A DNA stretch of 64,000 nucleotides, from contig JACOUB010000019.1 in NCBI GenBank assembly GCA_016178015.1, positions 1-64,000 on the forward strand, given 5' to 3'. The position numbers and the translations under genes were made by a program. Origin of the DNA: Methylocystis sp. (GTDB taxonomy: Bacteria > Pseudomonadota > Alphaproteobacteria > Rhizobiales > Beijerinckiaceae). Position 1 is the first letter of the stretch, and each line of letters begins with the position of its first letter. Of the stretch, positions 35,621 through 44,386 are shown piece after piece. The notes below the pieces were generated by a model, which searched no databases, was not told where the DNA came from, and worked only from the letters and a program-made list of their open reading frames with translations.

Positions 35621-36490
35621 ATGACACGAACCGCCGGCGCCATCGACCCAGAGACTCTGTTCGTTTCCACGCGATGGCTCGCCGACCATTTGGAGGCGCC
35701 GGACCTCGTGGTGTTCGACGCGTCCTGGCATCTGCCGGGGGCGGGGCGCGACGCGCATGCGGAATATTGCGCGGGCCACATTCCGGGAGCGGCGTTCTTC
35801 GACATCGACGGCGTCGCCGATCGCGCGACCGATCTACCGCACATGCTGCCCGATCCGGTCGCGTTTTCGGCGGCCATGCGCAAGCTCGGTTTCGGCGATG
35901 GCATGCGCGCCGTGATCTATGACAGCGCCGGTCTCTTTTCGGCGCCGCGCGCCTGGTGGACCTTGCGCACGTTCGGCGTCGGCGACGTGTCCGTTCTCGA
36001 AGGCGGACTGCCGCAATGGCAAGCCGAGGGACGCCCCTTGGAAGATGGCGCGCCCTTGCGCGGGCCGCGTCATTTCACCGCCCGTTTGGATCATGGCCTC
36101 GTCGCCGACGCCGCCGACGTCGAGAAAGCGCTGGGCGATGGGTGGGCGCAAGTCGTGGACGTGCGCTCGGCGGAGCGCTTTCGCGGGCAGGCGCCGGAGC
36201 CGCGCCCCGGCGTGCGTTCCGGTCATATGCCGGGCGCCGCCAACCTGCCGTTTACGCAACTCGTCGCTGGCGGCCGGCTAAAGTCTCCCGCCCATCTGGA
36301 ACAGATTTTCGCGGCGGCCGGAATCGACCCGCAACGTCCGGTGATCGCCAGTTGCGGGTCCGGCCTCACGGCGGCCATTTTGAGTTTGGCCCTGGCGACC
36401 GCCGGCCGGCGCCCGGCGATCGTCTACGACGGCTCCTGGGCCGAATGGGGCGCGAGGGCCGATCTTCCCGTGGTTCGCGAGGCCGGCTGA
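35621..36490 (+). CDS. sseA: 3-mercaptopyruvate sulfurtransferase (rhodanese family)
   Basis: A 289-residue tandem-rhodanese protein. The N-terminal, non-catalytic domain contains LVVFDASWHLPGAGRDA, CAGHIPGAAFFDID and AVIYDSAGLFSAPRAWW. The C-terminal domain contains VVDVRSAERFRG, GHMPGAANLPF and the active-site loop SCGSGLTAAI with the persulfide-forming Cys. The CGSGxTA loop points to mercaptopyruvate, not thiosulfate, as sulfur donor. The length is normal. AGGAAAG precedes the ATG. It precedes glnB but with a 198-bp gap, so it is likely a separate transcript. Confidence 0.88.
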   Translation: MTRTAGAIDPETLFVSTRWLADHLEAPDLVVFDASWHLPGAGRDAHAEYCAGHIPGAAFFDIDGVADRATDLPHMLPDPVAFSAAMRKLGFGDGMRAVIYDSAGLFSAPRAWWTLRTFGVGDVSVLEGGLPQWQAEGRPLEDGAPLRGPRHFTARLDHGLVADAADVEKALGDGWAQVVDVRSAERFRGQAPEPRPGVRSGHMPGAANLPFTQLVAGGRLKSPAHLEQIFAAAGIDPQRPVIASCGSGLTAAILSLALATAGRRPAIVYDGSWAEWGARADLPVVREAG

Positions 36491-36688
36491 AAATTCGCTG
36501 CGGCGCTTAAAGAATATGCAGCCGTTCGAACTGGCGATCCGATGGGCAATTGCCCTTATTTTCGCCATGGCGCATTCTTGTGACAGATGCTATGAGCGCG
36601 GCGGTTCTTCGCCTGGAGCGAGGCATTCGTCCGGTGCGGGGGGCCTTAAGGCTAAGGTGCGAGGAATAGGGTGCGAGGAACAAGGTGA

Positions 36689-37027
<339 letters not shown>

Positions 37028-37118
37028 GCCGCCGCCCCACGATTTTTCATAACGCCCCGTCCCCCTTAGATCATAGCACCGCACTACCCCTCCCAACTTC
37101 GAGGAAAGGCTCCAAGAC

Positions 37119-38528
37119 ATGACCACGGCCAAGGACGTTCTCAAAAAGATCAAGGACGATGACATCAAGTTTGTCGAATATCGCTTCACCGATCCGCGCG
37201 GCAAATGGCAGCACGTCAGTTTCGACGTAACGGCCATCGACGATGCGGCCTTGACCGAAGGCCTCATGTTCGACGGTTCGTCGATCGCCGGCTGGAAGGC
37301 CATCAACGAATCCGACATGACGCTGTTGCCGGATCTGGCCACGGCCGTCGTCGATCCCTTCTTCGCCGCCGCCACGTTGTCCATCGTTTGCGACATCATC
37401 GAGCCGACCACCGGACAGCCCTATAACCGCGACCCGCGCTCCATCGCCAAGAAGGCGATGGCGCATCTGAAGTCCGTCGGCGTCGGCGACACCGCCTATT
37501 TCGGTCCGGAGGCGGAATTTTTCGTCTTCGACGACGTGCGTTTCGCCGCCGATCCATACAATACCGGCTTCACCCTCGACTCGGTCGAATTTCCGACCAA
37601 TTCGGATACGGTCTACGAAGGCGGCAACCTCGGTCACCGCCCTCGCACCAAGGGCGGCTACTTCCCGGTTCCGCCGGTCGATTCGGCGCAAGACATGCGC
37701 AGCGAAATGCTTTCGGCGATGGCGCAGATGGGCGCCAAGGTGGAAAAGCACCATCACGAAGTGGCCTCGGCCCAGCACGAACTCGGCCTGAAGTTCGAGA
37801 CCTTGATCACCATCGCCGACCATCTGCAGGTCTACAAGTATTGCATCCATCAGGTCGCCCACAGCTATGGCAAGTCGGCGACGTTCATGCCGAAGCCCGT
37901 CTATGGCGACAATGGTTCGGGCATGCATGTCCATCAGTCGATCTGGAAGGACGGCAAGCCGGTGTTCGCCGGCGACAAATACGCCGGCCTCAGCCAGGAG
38001 GCCCTCTATTACATCGGCGGCGTCATCAAGCACGCCAAAGCGCTCAACGCCTTCACCAATCCGTCGACGAACTCATACAAGCGGCTGGTTCCAGGCTTCG
38101 AAGCGCCGGTGCTGCTCGCCTATTCGGCGCGCAACCGCTCGGCGGCCTGCCGCATCCCCTTCACGACCAACCCTAAGGGAAAGCGCGTCGAAGTGCGGTT
38201 CCCCGACCCGTGCGCCAATCCTTATCTCGCCTTCGCGGGCATGTTGATGGCCGGTCTCGACGGCATCCGCAACAAGATCGATCCCGGCGCCTCGACCGAC
38301 AAGGACCTTTATGATCTGCCGCGGGAAGAGGTGAAGAAAATTCCGACCGTTTGCGGCAGCTTGCGCGAGGCATTGGAAAACCTGGACAAAAACCGCGCCT
38401 TTCTCAAAGCCGGCGGCGTCTTCAGCGACGATTTCATCGACTCCTATATCGAGCTGAAGATGCAGGAAGTGAGTCGTTTCGACATGACGCCCCATCCGGT
38501 CGAATTCGATATGTACTATTCCTACTGA
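37119..38528 (+). CDS. glnA: Glutamine synthetase, type I
   Basis: A 469-residue GSI-beta enzyme making glutamine from glutamate, ammonia and ATP as a dodecamer. Visible are [27 protein letters not shown], the ATP-binding [34 protein letters not shown] and the adenylylation loop [13 protein letters not shown] with its Tyr near residue 398. The enzyme should therefore be controlled by GlnE and PII. It follows glnB on the same strand, with AGGAAAGG before the ATG. A family A repeat follows the stop within 20 bp and probably ends the transcript. Confidence 0.96.
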   Translation: MTTAKDVLKKIKDDDIKFVEYRFTDPRGKWQHVSFDVTAIDDAALTEGLMFDGSSIAGWKAINESDMTLLPDLATAVVDPFFAAATLSIVCDIIEPTTGQPYNRDPRSIAKKAMAHLKSVGVGDTAYFGPEAEFFVFDDVRFAADPYNTGFTLDSVEFPTNSDTVYEGGNLGHRPRTKGGYFPVPPVDSAQDMRSEMLSAMAQMGAKVEKHHHEVASAQHELGLKFETLITIADHLQVYKYCIHQVAHSYGKSATFMPKPVYGDNGSGMHVHQSIWKDGKPVFAGDKYAGLSQEALYYIGGVIKHAKALNAFTNPSTNSYKRLVPGFEAPVLLAYSARNRSAACRIPFTTNPKGKRVEVRFPDPCANPYLAFAGMLMAGLDGIRNKIDPGASTDKDLYDLPREEVKKIPTVCGSLREALENLDKNRAFLKAGGVFSDDFIDSYIELKMQEVSRFDMTPHPVEFDMYYSY

Positions 38529-38547
38529 TCGCTTCGGTTCGCGCGCG

Positions 38548-38658
38548 CCCTTCTCCCGTGAAACGGGAGAAGGCAGCCCTCGCGTCAGCGAGGGTCGGAT
38601 GAGGGCCCTCATCCGTCGCGCGTTCCGCGCGACACCTTCTCCCGCGAGCGGGAGAAGG
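38548..38658. repeat. Family A palindromic repeat, copy 4 (short form, convergent gap)
   Basis: CCTTCTCCCGTGAAACGGGAGAAGG-type hairpin, CCTCGCGTCAGCGAGG, TCGGATGAGGGCCCTCATCCG, GTCGCGCGTTCCGCGCGAC and a second CCTTCTCCCG hairpin, without the long spacer of copies 1-3. It fills the convergent gap between glnA and the DUF2063 gene. Confidence 0.8.
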
Positions 38659-38680
38659 ATTCAGCGCCCAGCCGAACTGA

Positions 38681-39484
38681 TCATCCGGATTTCGTATGGT
38701 CTGCGTCGTCGGCGGATCGGAGCGCGACGATGAGCCCTTCCTCCAACCAGCGCGTCAAGAATTGCGCCGCGCGCTCCGGCGCGGTTGCGGTCGTCTCCGC
38801 CGTCTGACAGACGTCGCCGAAAGTGCGCCCGGCGAGCGCCGCCGAGAGCGCCAAGAACTCATCCGGCGCGAGTTCGCGATAGCTCGATTCTCCCTGTGAA
38901 CGCCAAACGGCGGCGGCCTGCCGGCCGACCAGCGCCGGCGCAATTTTGCCGTCGGCAATCGCCCCTTTGTGCGTTGCGAGCGTTCCCGCCGTCAATTCGA
39001 GCGCGATCAGGCTGGGATGGAATGAGAAGACGAGCCGCGGCCAGCGCACAGGCTCGATCTTGGCGAGCGCATCGGCAGCGAGCGCCGGCGCCTCGGGGGC
39101 GTCGAAAGCATCCGCCAGAGCGCACTCGAAGCGCGCCAGATCGATGGCGCGCGTTTCATTGCGCCATGTTTCGCTGTCGCGCATGAAATCCGGCAGCCGC
39201 GTCGCGCACCAGCGCGCCTTGCGCCGCCGCGACGGCTCAGCGGCGATAAAGTCCTCGGCGAGCGCGTCAAACGCCGCTTCGCCGATCAGCGCGCGCAGGG
39301 CCGGAAAATCGGTGGTCAAGAATTCCGCCAGCCTCAGGCGATAAGCGTTGACATAGACGCCGAACAGCGTCGTGCGATCGGCGCGCTTCGAATTCCTGAT
39401 CGAGCCGAGAATGGCGGCGTTGTCCGGCTCGCCGCCGGCCAGCACGCCGGCTTGGAACGTCGACTGCAGCTCGGCGAGCTTCAT
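38681..39484 (-). CDS. DUF2063 (BufC/HvfC-like) partner of the MNIO enzyme
   Basis: A 267-residue protein with the N-terminal DUF2063 helical domain (LAELQSTFQAGVL, LFGVYVNAYRLRLAEFLTTDFPALRALIGEAAFDALAEDFI). Proteins of this type present the precursor peptide to an MNIO (DUF692) enzyme during maturation of copper-binding peptides (bufferins) and related products. The gene starts four bases inside the MNIO gene (ATGA overlap), so the two are translationally coupled. The C-terminal half is more variable, as in the family. It is the last gene of the unit, convergent with glnA. The older annotation as DNA-binding protein for DUF2063 is not supported by anything visible here. Confidence 0.8.
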   Translation of the reverse strand: MKLAELQSTFQAGVLAGGEPDNAAILGSIRNSKRADRTTLFGVYVNAYRLRLAEFLTTDFPALRALIGEAAFDALAEDFIAAEPSRRRKARWCATRLPDFMRDSETWRNETRAIDLARFECALADAFDAPEAPALAADALAKIEPVRWPRLVFSFHPSLIALELTAGTLATHKGAIADGKIAPALVGRQAAAVWRSQGESSYRELAPDEFLALSAALAGRTFGDVCQTAETTATAPERAAQFLTRWLEEGLIVALRSADDADHTKSG

Positions 39485-40326
39485 GCGGCGCTCCGCGCCT
39501 GCTCCGAGGCGACCTTGGCGGCGATCTGGCGCATGCGCTCGAGTTCCCCGAGAAGTTCGGCGAAGGGGGGAAAATTATTGTCGCGTTCGATCATGGTCGA
39601 AACCTCGCCGAAACGGCGGCAGGCCAGTTCATAGAGCGCCCACACCTCCTCGCAGATCGGTTGATCGTGGGTGTCGATCTTGTGGGTTTCATGATCGGCG
39701 TGGCCGGCCATATGGAACTGCACGACGCGCTCCGTCGGCACAAACTCGATGAAGCGCCGGGGATCGAAGCTGTGATTGAAGCCGGAGACGAAAACATTGT
39801 TGACGTCCAGCAACAGCAAACAGTCCGCCCGCTCCGCCATCTCCGTGACGAAGACCCACTCGTCCATCTCCGACTCGCGGAACGCGACATAGGTGGCCGC
39901 GTTCTCGATCGCCACCCGGCGCTTCAGGAAATCCTGGACGCGTTTGATGCGATCGACGACATGACTCAACGCCTCCTGCGTATAGGGGATCGGCAGGAGA
40001 TCGTGCAGATTGACGCCATGCACGCCGGTCCAGGCCACATGATCGGAAACCCACGCCGGTTCGATGCGCTCGGCGAGCGCCTTCAGGCGACGCAGATAAT
40101 CGAAATCGAGCGGGTCGGTCGAAGCAAGCGACATCGACAGGCCATGCATGACGATCGGATAATCGGCGCGAATGCGATCGAGCGTGGCGAGGGGGCGCCC
40201 GCCTGCAATCATGTAATTTTCCGAGATGATCTCGAACCAATCGACGTTCGGACGGCCGGAGAGAATGTCGTCGTAATAGATCGGCCTCAGGCCGAGGCCG
40301 AAACCGAGCGGAGCGGGCTTTTGCAT
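39481..40326 (-). CDS. MNIO-family (DUF692) iron enzyme
   Basis: A 281-residue TIM-barrel enzyme of the multinuclear non-haem iron oxidase family, the family of MbnB (methanobactin) and BufB (bufferin), which convert cysteines of a precursor into copper-binding heterocycles. Family motifs are GFGLGLRPIYYDDIL, DWFEIISENYM, MHGLSMSL, VSDHVAWTG, IENAATYV, LLLDVNNVFV, HMAGHAD and IERDNNFP, which supply the His/Asp/Glu iron ligands. The start at 40326 is preferred; the track ORF adds 60 Arg-rich residues. The partner DUF2063 gene overlaps it. The partner type suggests the bufferin branch over methanobactin. No cysteine-rich precursor gene is visible upstream, where glmS lies 207 bp away. Confidence 0.85.
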   Translation of the reverse strand: MQKPAPLGFGLGLRPIYYDDILSGRPNVDWFEIISENYMIAGGRPLATLDRIRADYPIVMHGLSMSLASTDPLDFDYLRRLKALAERIEPAWVSDHVAWTGVHGVNLHDLLPIPYTQEALSHVVDRIKRVQDFLKRRVAIENAATYVAFRESEMDEWVFVTEMAERADCLLLLDVNNVFVSGFNHSFDPRRFIEFVPTERVVQFHMAGHADHETHKIDTHDQPICEEVWALYELACRRFGEVSTMIERDNNFPPFAELLGELERMRQIAAKVASEQARSAA

Positions 40327-40454
40327 CTTGCATCCCTCCGGTCCCTCGCCCCGCTCGCGGGGAGAGGGTTGGGTGAGGGGCCAAGGGTGTTTCCGAAAAC
40401 GCTCTTCTTGGCGCCGGCGACCGCGACAACGGCGCCGCTCAAGGCAAGCGACAC
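40287..40454 (-). CDS. Possible 55-residue GTG-start peptide before the MNIO gene
   Basis: A GTG at 40454 preceded by AGGAGG at six bases opens a frame beginning MSLALSGAVVAVAGAKKSVFGNT, then a Pro/Arg-rich tail translated through a small GC palindrome, ending 40 bases inside the MNIO gene. The hydrophobic N-terminus could be a signal-like or membrane segment. It has one Cys only, so it does not look like a functional bufferin precursor. It may be a remnant with the repeat inserted in it, or chance. The same frame upstream, before a TAG, also reads hydrophobic (LRKTNFLCSIALGLVLVGLG). Confidence 0.2.
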   Translation of the reverse strand: MSLALSGAVVAVAGAKKSVFGNTLGPSPNPLPASGARDRRDARCKSPLRSVSASA

Positions 40455-40533
40455 GAGAGCCTCCTACCCTAGCCCGACCAATACCAACCCCAGCGCAATC
40501 GAGCAAAGAAAATTTGTCTTGCGGAGCAACGCC

Positions 40534-42360
40534 CTATTCCACCGTCACGCTCTTCGCCAGATTGCGCGGCTGATCGACGTCTTTGCCCATGAACACGGCG
40601 GCGTGATAGGCCAGCAGTTGCACCGGCACGGCATAGACGATGACCGCGAAAGCGCTTGCGATGTCGGGCAGCTCCACAAATCCGGCAAGCTCCGCCGCCG
40701 CCGCCTCGCGCGCGCGCGCCGAGCCGATGAAAATGATATGGCCGCCGCGCGCTGCGACCTCCTGCAGGTTGGAGATGGTCTTTTCCAGGGTCGCATCAGG
40801 CGGCGCCAGCACGATCACCGGCATATTGTCGTCGATGAGCGCGATCGGCCCGTGCTTCAATTCGCCGGCGGCGTAGCCTTCCGCGTGAATATAGGACAGT
40901 TCCTTGAGTTTCAGCGCGCCTTCGAGAGCCAAGGGATAAGCGACGCCGCGCCCCACGTAAAGGACGCTGGAGGCGCGGGCGATGTCATGGGCCACCGGCT
41001 CCAGCCGCGCCTCGTGGTTGAGGGCGTCGGCCATCAGCCCCGGCGTCGTGACCAGTTCGCCGACCAGGCGCTTCTCGTCCGCCTCGCTCAGCACGCCGCG
41101 CGCGCGTCCCAAGGCTATCGCGAGACAGGCGAAGACGGCGAGCTGACAGGTGAAGGCCTTGGTCGAGGCGACGCCGATTTCGGGACCGGCGAGCGTCAAC
41201 GCCAAAGTGTCGCTCTCGCGCGCGATGGTCGAGGTTTCGACATTGACGATGCCGAGAATGTGCTGGCCATGTTGCTTGGCGTAGCGCAGCGACGCCAGCG
41301 TGTCGGCGGTCTCGCCCGATTGCGAGACGACGATCGTCAGGCCGTTTTCAGGCAGCGGCGCTTCGCGATAGCGGAACTCCGACGCCACGTCGATGTCGAC
41401 GGCGAGCCGCGCCAAGCGCTCCAGCCAATAGCGCGCCGTCAGCCCGGCGTAGTAGGCGGTGCCGCAAGCGGCGATGGTGACGCGCGACAAGGTCTTGGGG
41501 TCGAAGGAAAGCTCGAACGGCAAGCGCACCGTTCCCGCCGCCAGGTCCAGATAATGCGCCAACGTGCGGCCGACGACCTCCGGCTGCTCATGGATTTCCT
41601 TGGCCATGAAATGGCGGAAATTGCCCTTGTCGACGAGGAACGAGCCGGCCAGCAGAGGCTGGCGCCGGCGCTCGACCTCGCGCCCCGCGGCGTCGTGGAA
41701 GACGACGTGCGCGCGGGTTGCGATGACCTGATCGCCCTCCTCCAGGTAGGCGATCGTGTGGGCGAAGGGGGCGAGCGCCAGCGCGTCGGAGCCAAGGTAT
41801 ACGCCTGCCGCGCCCCAGCCCACGGCAAGCGGCGACCCGCGCCGCGCCCCGATCAGGAGATCGGGTTCGGCGTTAAACAGAAAGACCAGAGCGAAGGCGC
41901 CCCTCAGGCGCGGCAGCGCCGCCGCCACCGCAGCGGCGGGGCCGGCCCCTTGGCGCATCGCCTCGGTGACGAGATGCGCGACGGCCTCCGAATCCGTCTG
42001 CGTCGCGAACACATGGCCCTTGGCGGTCAATTCCTCGCGCAGCTCACGAAAATTCTCGATGATGCCATTGTGCACCACCGCCAGCTTGTCGCTGGCGTGC
42101 GGATGCGCGTTGATCTCGGTCGGGCGGCCATGCGTCGCCCAGCGGGTGTGGCCGATGCCGATCTCGCCGGTCAGCCGCACGGCGGCGAGCTTTTCCTCGA
42201 GATTGTGCAATTTGCCGCTGGCCCGCACGCGCGTGAGCCTGCCGTCCTCGAGCGTCGCCAGGCCGGCGGAATCATAACCGCGATATTCGAGCCGCCTCAG
42301 CGCCTCGACGATGGACGAAGCAACCGGCTGGCGCCCCAGAATTCCCACAATGCCGCACAT
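40534..42360 (-). CDS. glmS: Glutamine-fructose-6-phosphate aminotransferase
   Basis: A 608-residue enzyme that makes glucosamine 6-phosphate, the first step toward UDP-GlcNAc. The N-terminal glutaminase begins with the catalytic Cys of MCGIVGILG and has HTRWATHG and HNGIIENF. Two SIS sugar-isomerase domains follow (ACGTAYYAGL, VVSQSGETADTL, GRGVAYPLALEGALKLKELSYIHAEGYAAGELKHGPIALID), and the family-typical C-terminus is DQPRNLAKSVTVE. The start at 42360 places Cys next to the initiator Met, as required. GlmU, the later enzyme of the same pathway, lies 2 kb upstream on the same strand with a toxin-antitoxin pair and a zinc-finger gene between. No glmS ribozyme is expected or seen. Confidence 0.96.
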   Translation of the reverse strand: MCGIVGILGRQPVASSIVEALRRLEYRGYDSAGLATLEDGRLTRVRASGKLHNLEEKLAAVRLTGEIGIGHTRWATHGRPTEINAHPHASDKLAVVHNGIIENFRELREELTAKGHVFATQTDSEAVAHLVTEAMRQGAGPAAAVAAALPRLRGAFALVFLFNAEPDLLIGARRGSPLAVGWGAAGVYLGSDALALAPFAHTIAYLEEGDQVIATRAHVVFHDAAGREVERRRQPLLAGSFLVDKGNFRHFMAKEIHEQPEVVGRTLAHYLDLAAGTVRLPFELSFDPKTLSRVTIAACGTAYYAGLTARYWLERLARLAVDIDVASEFRYREAPLPENGLTIVVSQSGETADTLASLRYAKQHGQHILGIVNVETSTIARESDTLALTLAGPEIGVASTKAFTCQLAVFACLAIALGRARGVLSEADEKRLVGELVTTPGLMADALNHEARLEPVAHDIARASSVLYVGRGVAYPLALEGALKLKELSYIHAEGYAAGELKHGPIALIDDNMPVIVLAPPDATLEKTISNLQEVAARGGHIIFIGSARAREAAAAELAGFVELPDIASAFAVIVYAVPVQLLAYHAAVFMGKDVDQPRNLAKSVTVE

Positions 42361-42386
42361 GCGCAATCTCTCCAGAGGCGCGAACT

Positions 42387-42522
42387 CCTTCTCCCACTTG
42401 TGGGAGAAGGTGGCCCGGCGTAGCCGGGTCGGATGAGGGCCGGCGCCACTATACGAGCCTATCGGCCCTCATCCGACCCTCGCTGACGCGAGGGCTGCCT
42501 TCTCCCGTTCCACGGGAGAAGG
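42387..42522. repeat. Family A palindromic repeat, copy 5
   Basis: CCTTCTCCC..GGGAGAAGG, CCCGGCGTAGCCGGG, TCGGATGAGGGC, a short spacer, GCCCTCATCCGACC, CCTCGCTGACGCGAGG and CCTTCTCCCG..CGGGAGAAGG. It lies just upstream of glmS and downstream of the toxin gene, both on the minus strand, so this is the one copy not in a convergent gap. Confidence 0.8.
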
Positions 42523-42647
42523 ATTCGCGCCCAGCCGAACGGATCATTCGGATTCCATATCAGACAATCCTGCTCTAGCTTACGCAAGAACCAAACGGCA
42601 ATGCCCGCCGCGTGGGTTTCAGGCTTCCGCAACAGGCGCGGCGGAAT

Positions 42648-42956
42648 TTACTGGCGTTGCAGCATTTTGCCCGTGATTTTGCGTTTACCGTGAACGATGC
42701 GAAGCACGATCAGCGTGTTGTCGGCTTCCACGTGCCGGTAGATGACGATGTAAGGGGAAACGACGCCAATGCGAATTTTCGGCCCAAGATTGTAACGCGG
42801 CGGGCCGCTGTCGGGAAAATCGGCCAAATGTTCGTAGAGCCTCCTGAACAAGGCCCTGTATTTGAGAACCGTCGGCTTTCCCGCCTTGGCGTCGAGCTCG
42901 GCATAAATAGCAGCGGAATCTGCATCCACCGAAGTCGTGAAAACAATACGCGCCAT
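42648..42956 (-). CDS. ParE/RelE-superfamily toxin
   Basis: A 102-residue type II toxin of the ParE/RelE fold. It shows ARIVFTTSVDADSAAIYAEL, the FRRLYEHLADFPDSGPPRYNLGPKIRIGVVSPYIVIYRHVE core and a closing strand IVLRIVHGKRKI. Related toxins block gyrase (ParE) or cleave ribosome-bound mRNA (RelE); which applies cannot be read here, although the ParD-like partner favours ParE. Two consecutive ATGs exist; the first overlaps the antitoxin stop as ATGA. It lies in a gap between glmS and glmU, downstream of its antitoxin. Confidence 0.8.
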   Translation of the reverse strand: MARIVFTTSVDADSAAIYAELDAKAGKPTVLKYRALFRRLYEHLADFPDSGPPRYNLGPKIRIGVVSPYIVIYRHVEADNTLIVLRIVHGKRKITGKMLQRQ

Positions 42957-43213
42957 CATTTCATGGCGGCTACGCGCGCATCGTTGCGAGCTTCATGCTC
43001 CTCGAGGGTCATCACGTCGCCACGCGCAACCTCGGCAAGAGCTTCGTCAACATAAGGCTTGGCCCAGGCCAAATCGTCGCCATCCTCGGCGGCGCGCTCG
43101 ACAATCCGTTCGTCGACGAGTCGGCGCACGGCCTCTTGAATCGTGGGGAATTCCCCCCGGGCGACGTGGACGGCAAGCCATGCTTGCTGTCCAGGCGTGA
43201 GCGTGATTTTCAT
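42956..43213 (-). CDS. ParD-like antitoxin
   Basis: An 85-residue antitoxin with an N-terminal ribbon-helix-helix type DNA-binding segment (MKITLTPGQQAWLAVHVARGEFPTIQEAVRRLVDERI) and an acidic C-terminal tail (DDLAWAKPYVDEALAEVARGDVMTLEEHEA) that would wrap around the toxin. It precedes the toxin gene and overlaps it by the ATGA arrangement, the usual order for parDE. It should repress its own operon; no palindromic operator was clearly identified upstream. Confidence 0.8.
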   Translation of the reverse strand: MKITLTPGQQAWLAVHVARGEFPTIQEAVRRLVDERIVERAAEDGDDLAWAKPYVDEALAEVARGDVMTLEEHEARNDARVAAMK

Positions 43214-43404
43214 GGCGACACTATAACATCAGACCGAAGGAATTCATAGTGAATCCAAGCCTCCTGCATGAGCCGTCGCCGAATTGCGTTGGCGGCAAAG
43301 GCGCGTGAACGCCCAAAATCGCGTAGCGCTCAATATGGAGTGTAAGTGGCTAAATCCACTGGATGAGCCACCTGGCCTTTGTCAACAATGTCTGTTTCTC
43401 TAGT

Positions 43405-44106
43405 TTACTGTCTGCGTTCGCCAAGCACGGTCGCCGCAATGCGCTGTAAAACCTCATATCGCGTCAGGGCGCGTTCAACTTGCTGCTGCAGGGCGAGAAG
43501 GTCTTCCTTCGTCTTGCTCCTCAAATGAGCGTAAACGGGCGACGCCAAGACGTCGTCCTCCGCGAGCGCTTCGCCGTGTCGCATCGCAAGTCTTCGTTTG
43601 ATCTGCTTCAAGCCCGAGCGCTGAAGCTCCGCGAGTTTTTTGCGCTGTTCCATATAAAGCGTCAGCTGTTCGGTGGACTTGCCACGCGCATACTCAACAG
43701 CGGCCGGATAGAATTGATTTCCGATCTCCTCATCGGTCTTCATCAAATTTAAGATTTCCTGATCCTCGATGATGACGTTGCACAGCCTGACGCATTCGTT
43801 GCAGACGAAAATTGGCGGCGGACCGGCGATTATCGCCTCTACCTCGTGCTGAGTCTTGCCGCAAAACGAGCAGGAGACCGTGGTCTTTTGCGCTGCGTCG
43901 GGTATCCCGGAGGGGGAAAACGTGCGTCCGCCGCGTTCACGCGGTTCTGCCGCTTCGATCTTGGCGGATAGAATGTTCCAATTCTCATTGCCGAACGCCT
44001 TGGCGATCAGTTCCAGGCATTCGCTGTGAGTGCTTTCGACGGCCTTCGCCTTAAGCGCATCGCGCAGGCTATGCGCCATCGCTTTCGCATCGCGGAAATC
44101 GCGCAT
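43405..44106 (-). CDS. ClpX-type zinc-finger protein without an AAA+ domain
   Basis: A 233-residue protein. The N-terminal 55 residues ([42 protein letters not shown]) match a small helical domain of the glyoxalase-associated type. Residues 79-110 form a ClpX C4 zinc-binding domain with Cys79, Cys82, Cys102 and Cys105 ([29 protein letters not shown]). The remainder is a charged helical region, probably a coiled coil. There is no ATPase, so it is not ClpX; it may bind substrates or adaptors the way the ClpX zinc domain does. It stands alone between the antitoxin and glmU. Its function is not established. Confidence 0.75.
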   Translation of the reverse strand: MRDFRDAKAMAHSLRDALKAKAVESTHSECLELIAKAFGNENWNILSAKIEAAEPRERGGRTFSPSGIPDAAQKTTVSCSFCGKTQHEVEAIIAGPPPIFVCNECVRLCNVIIEDQEILNLMKTDEEIGNQFYPAAVEYARGKSTEQLTLYMEQRKKLAELQRSGLKQIKRRLAMRHGEALAEDDVLASPVYAHLRSKTKEDLLALQQQVERALTRYEVLQRIAATVLGERRQ

Positions 44107-44386
44107 GAGAGCGCCTCTTCATCGGCGAACGGAAAAGATCGGGGCCTGCGTTGCCGACCCGTTCGCCAATGGCGAGGGAAGGGAGACAAATTGATACGTT
44201 CGCCATCCCCGAAGGGTGCAAGCGGCGGGTGTATCGACCCTCGTACAAAATTTGGCGCCCGGCTGTGCGTTTTGTCAACCGAAAACGATGCCCGCGGAGC
44301 TAGCCGTTCCACGCGTCCATTTGGCTGAGTTGGAATAACTCACTTCTTTGCCGTAAGCTCCGTCGCGCCGCGGCTTTCCGCGCGGA

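Noticed and set aside
38681-40326. Methanobactin operon (mbnABC)
   Set aside because: The enzyme partner is of the DUF2063 type, no MbnA-like leader-core peptide with paired cysteines is present, and no mbnT/mbnN neighbours are visible.
39661-42423. 920-residue plus-strand ORF
   Set aside because: Antisense shadow of glmS and the MNIO gene; long open antisense frames are common at this GC content and it has no recognisable domain.
43405-44106. clpX gene
   Set aside because: Only the zinc-binding domain is present; Walker motifs and the AAA+ fold are missing.
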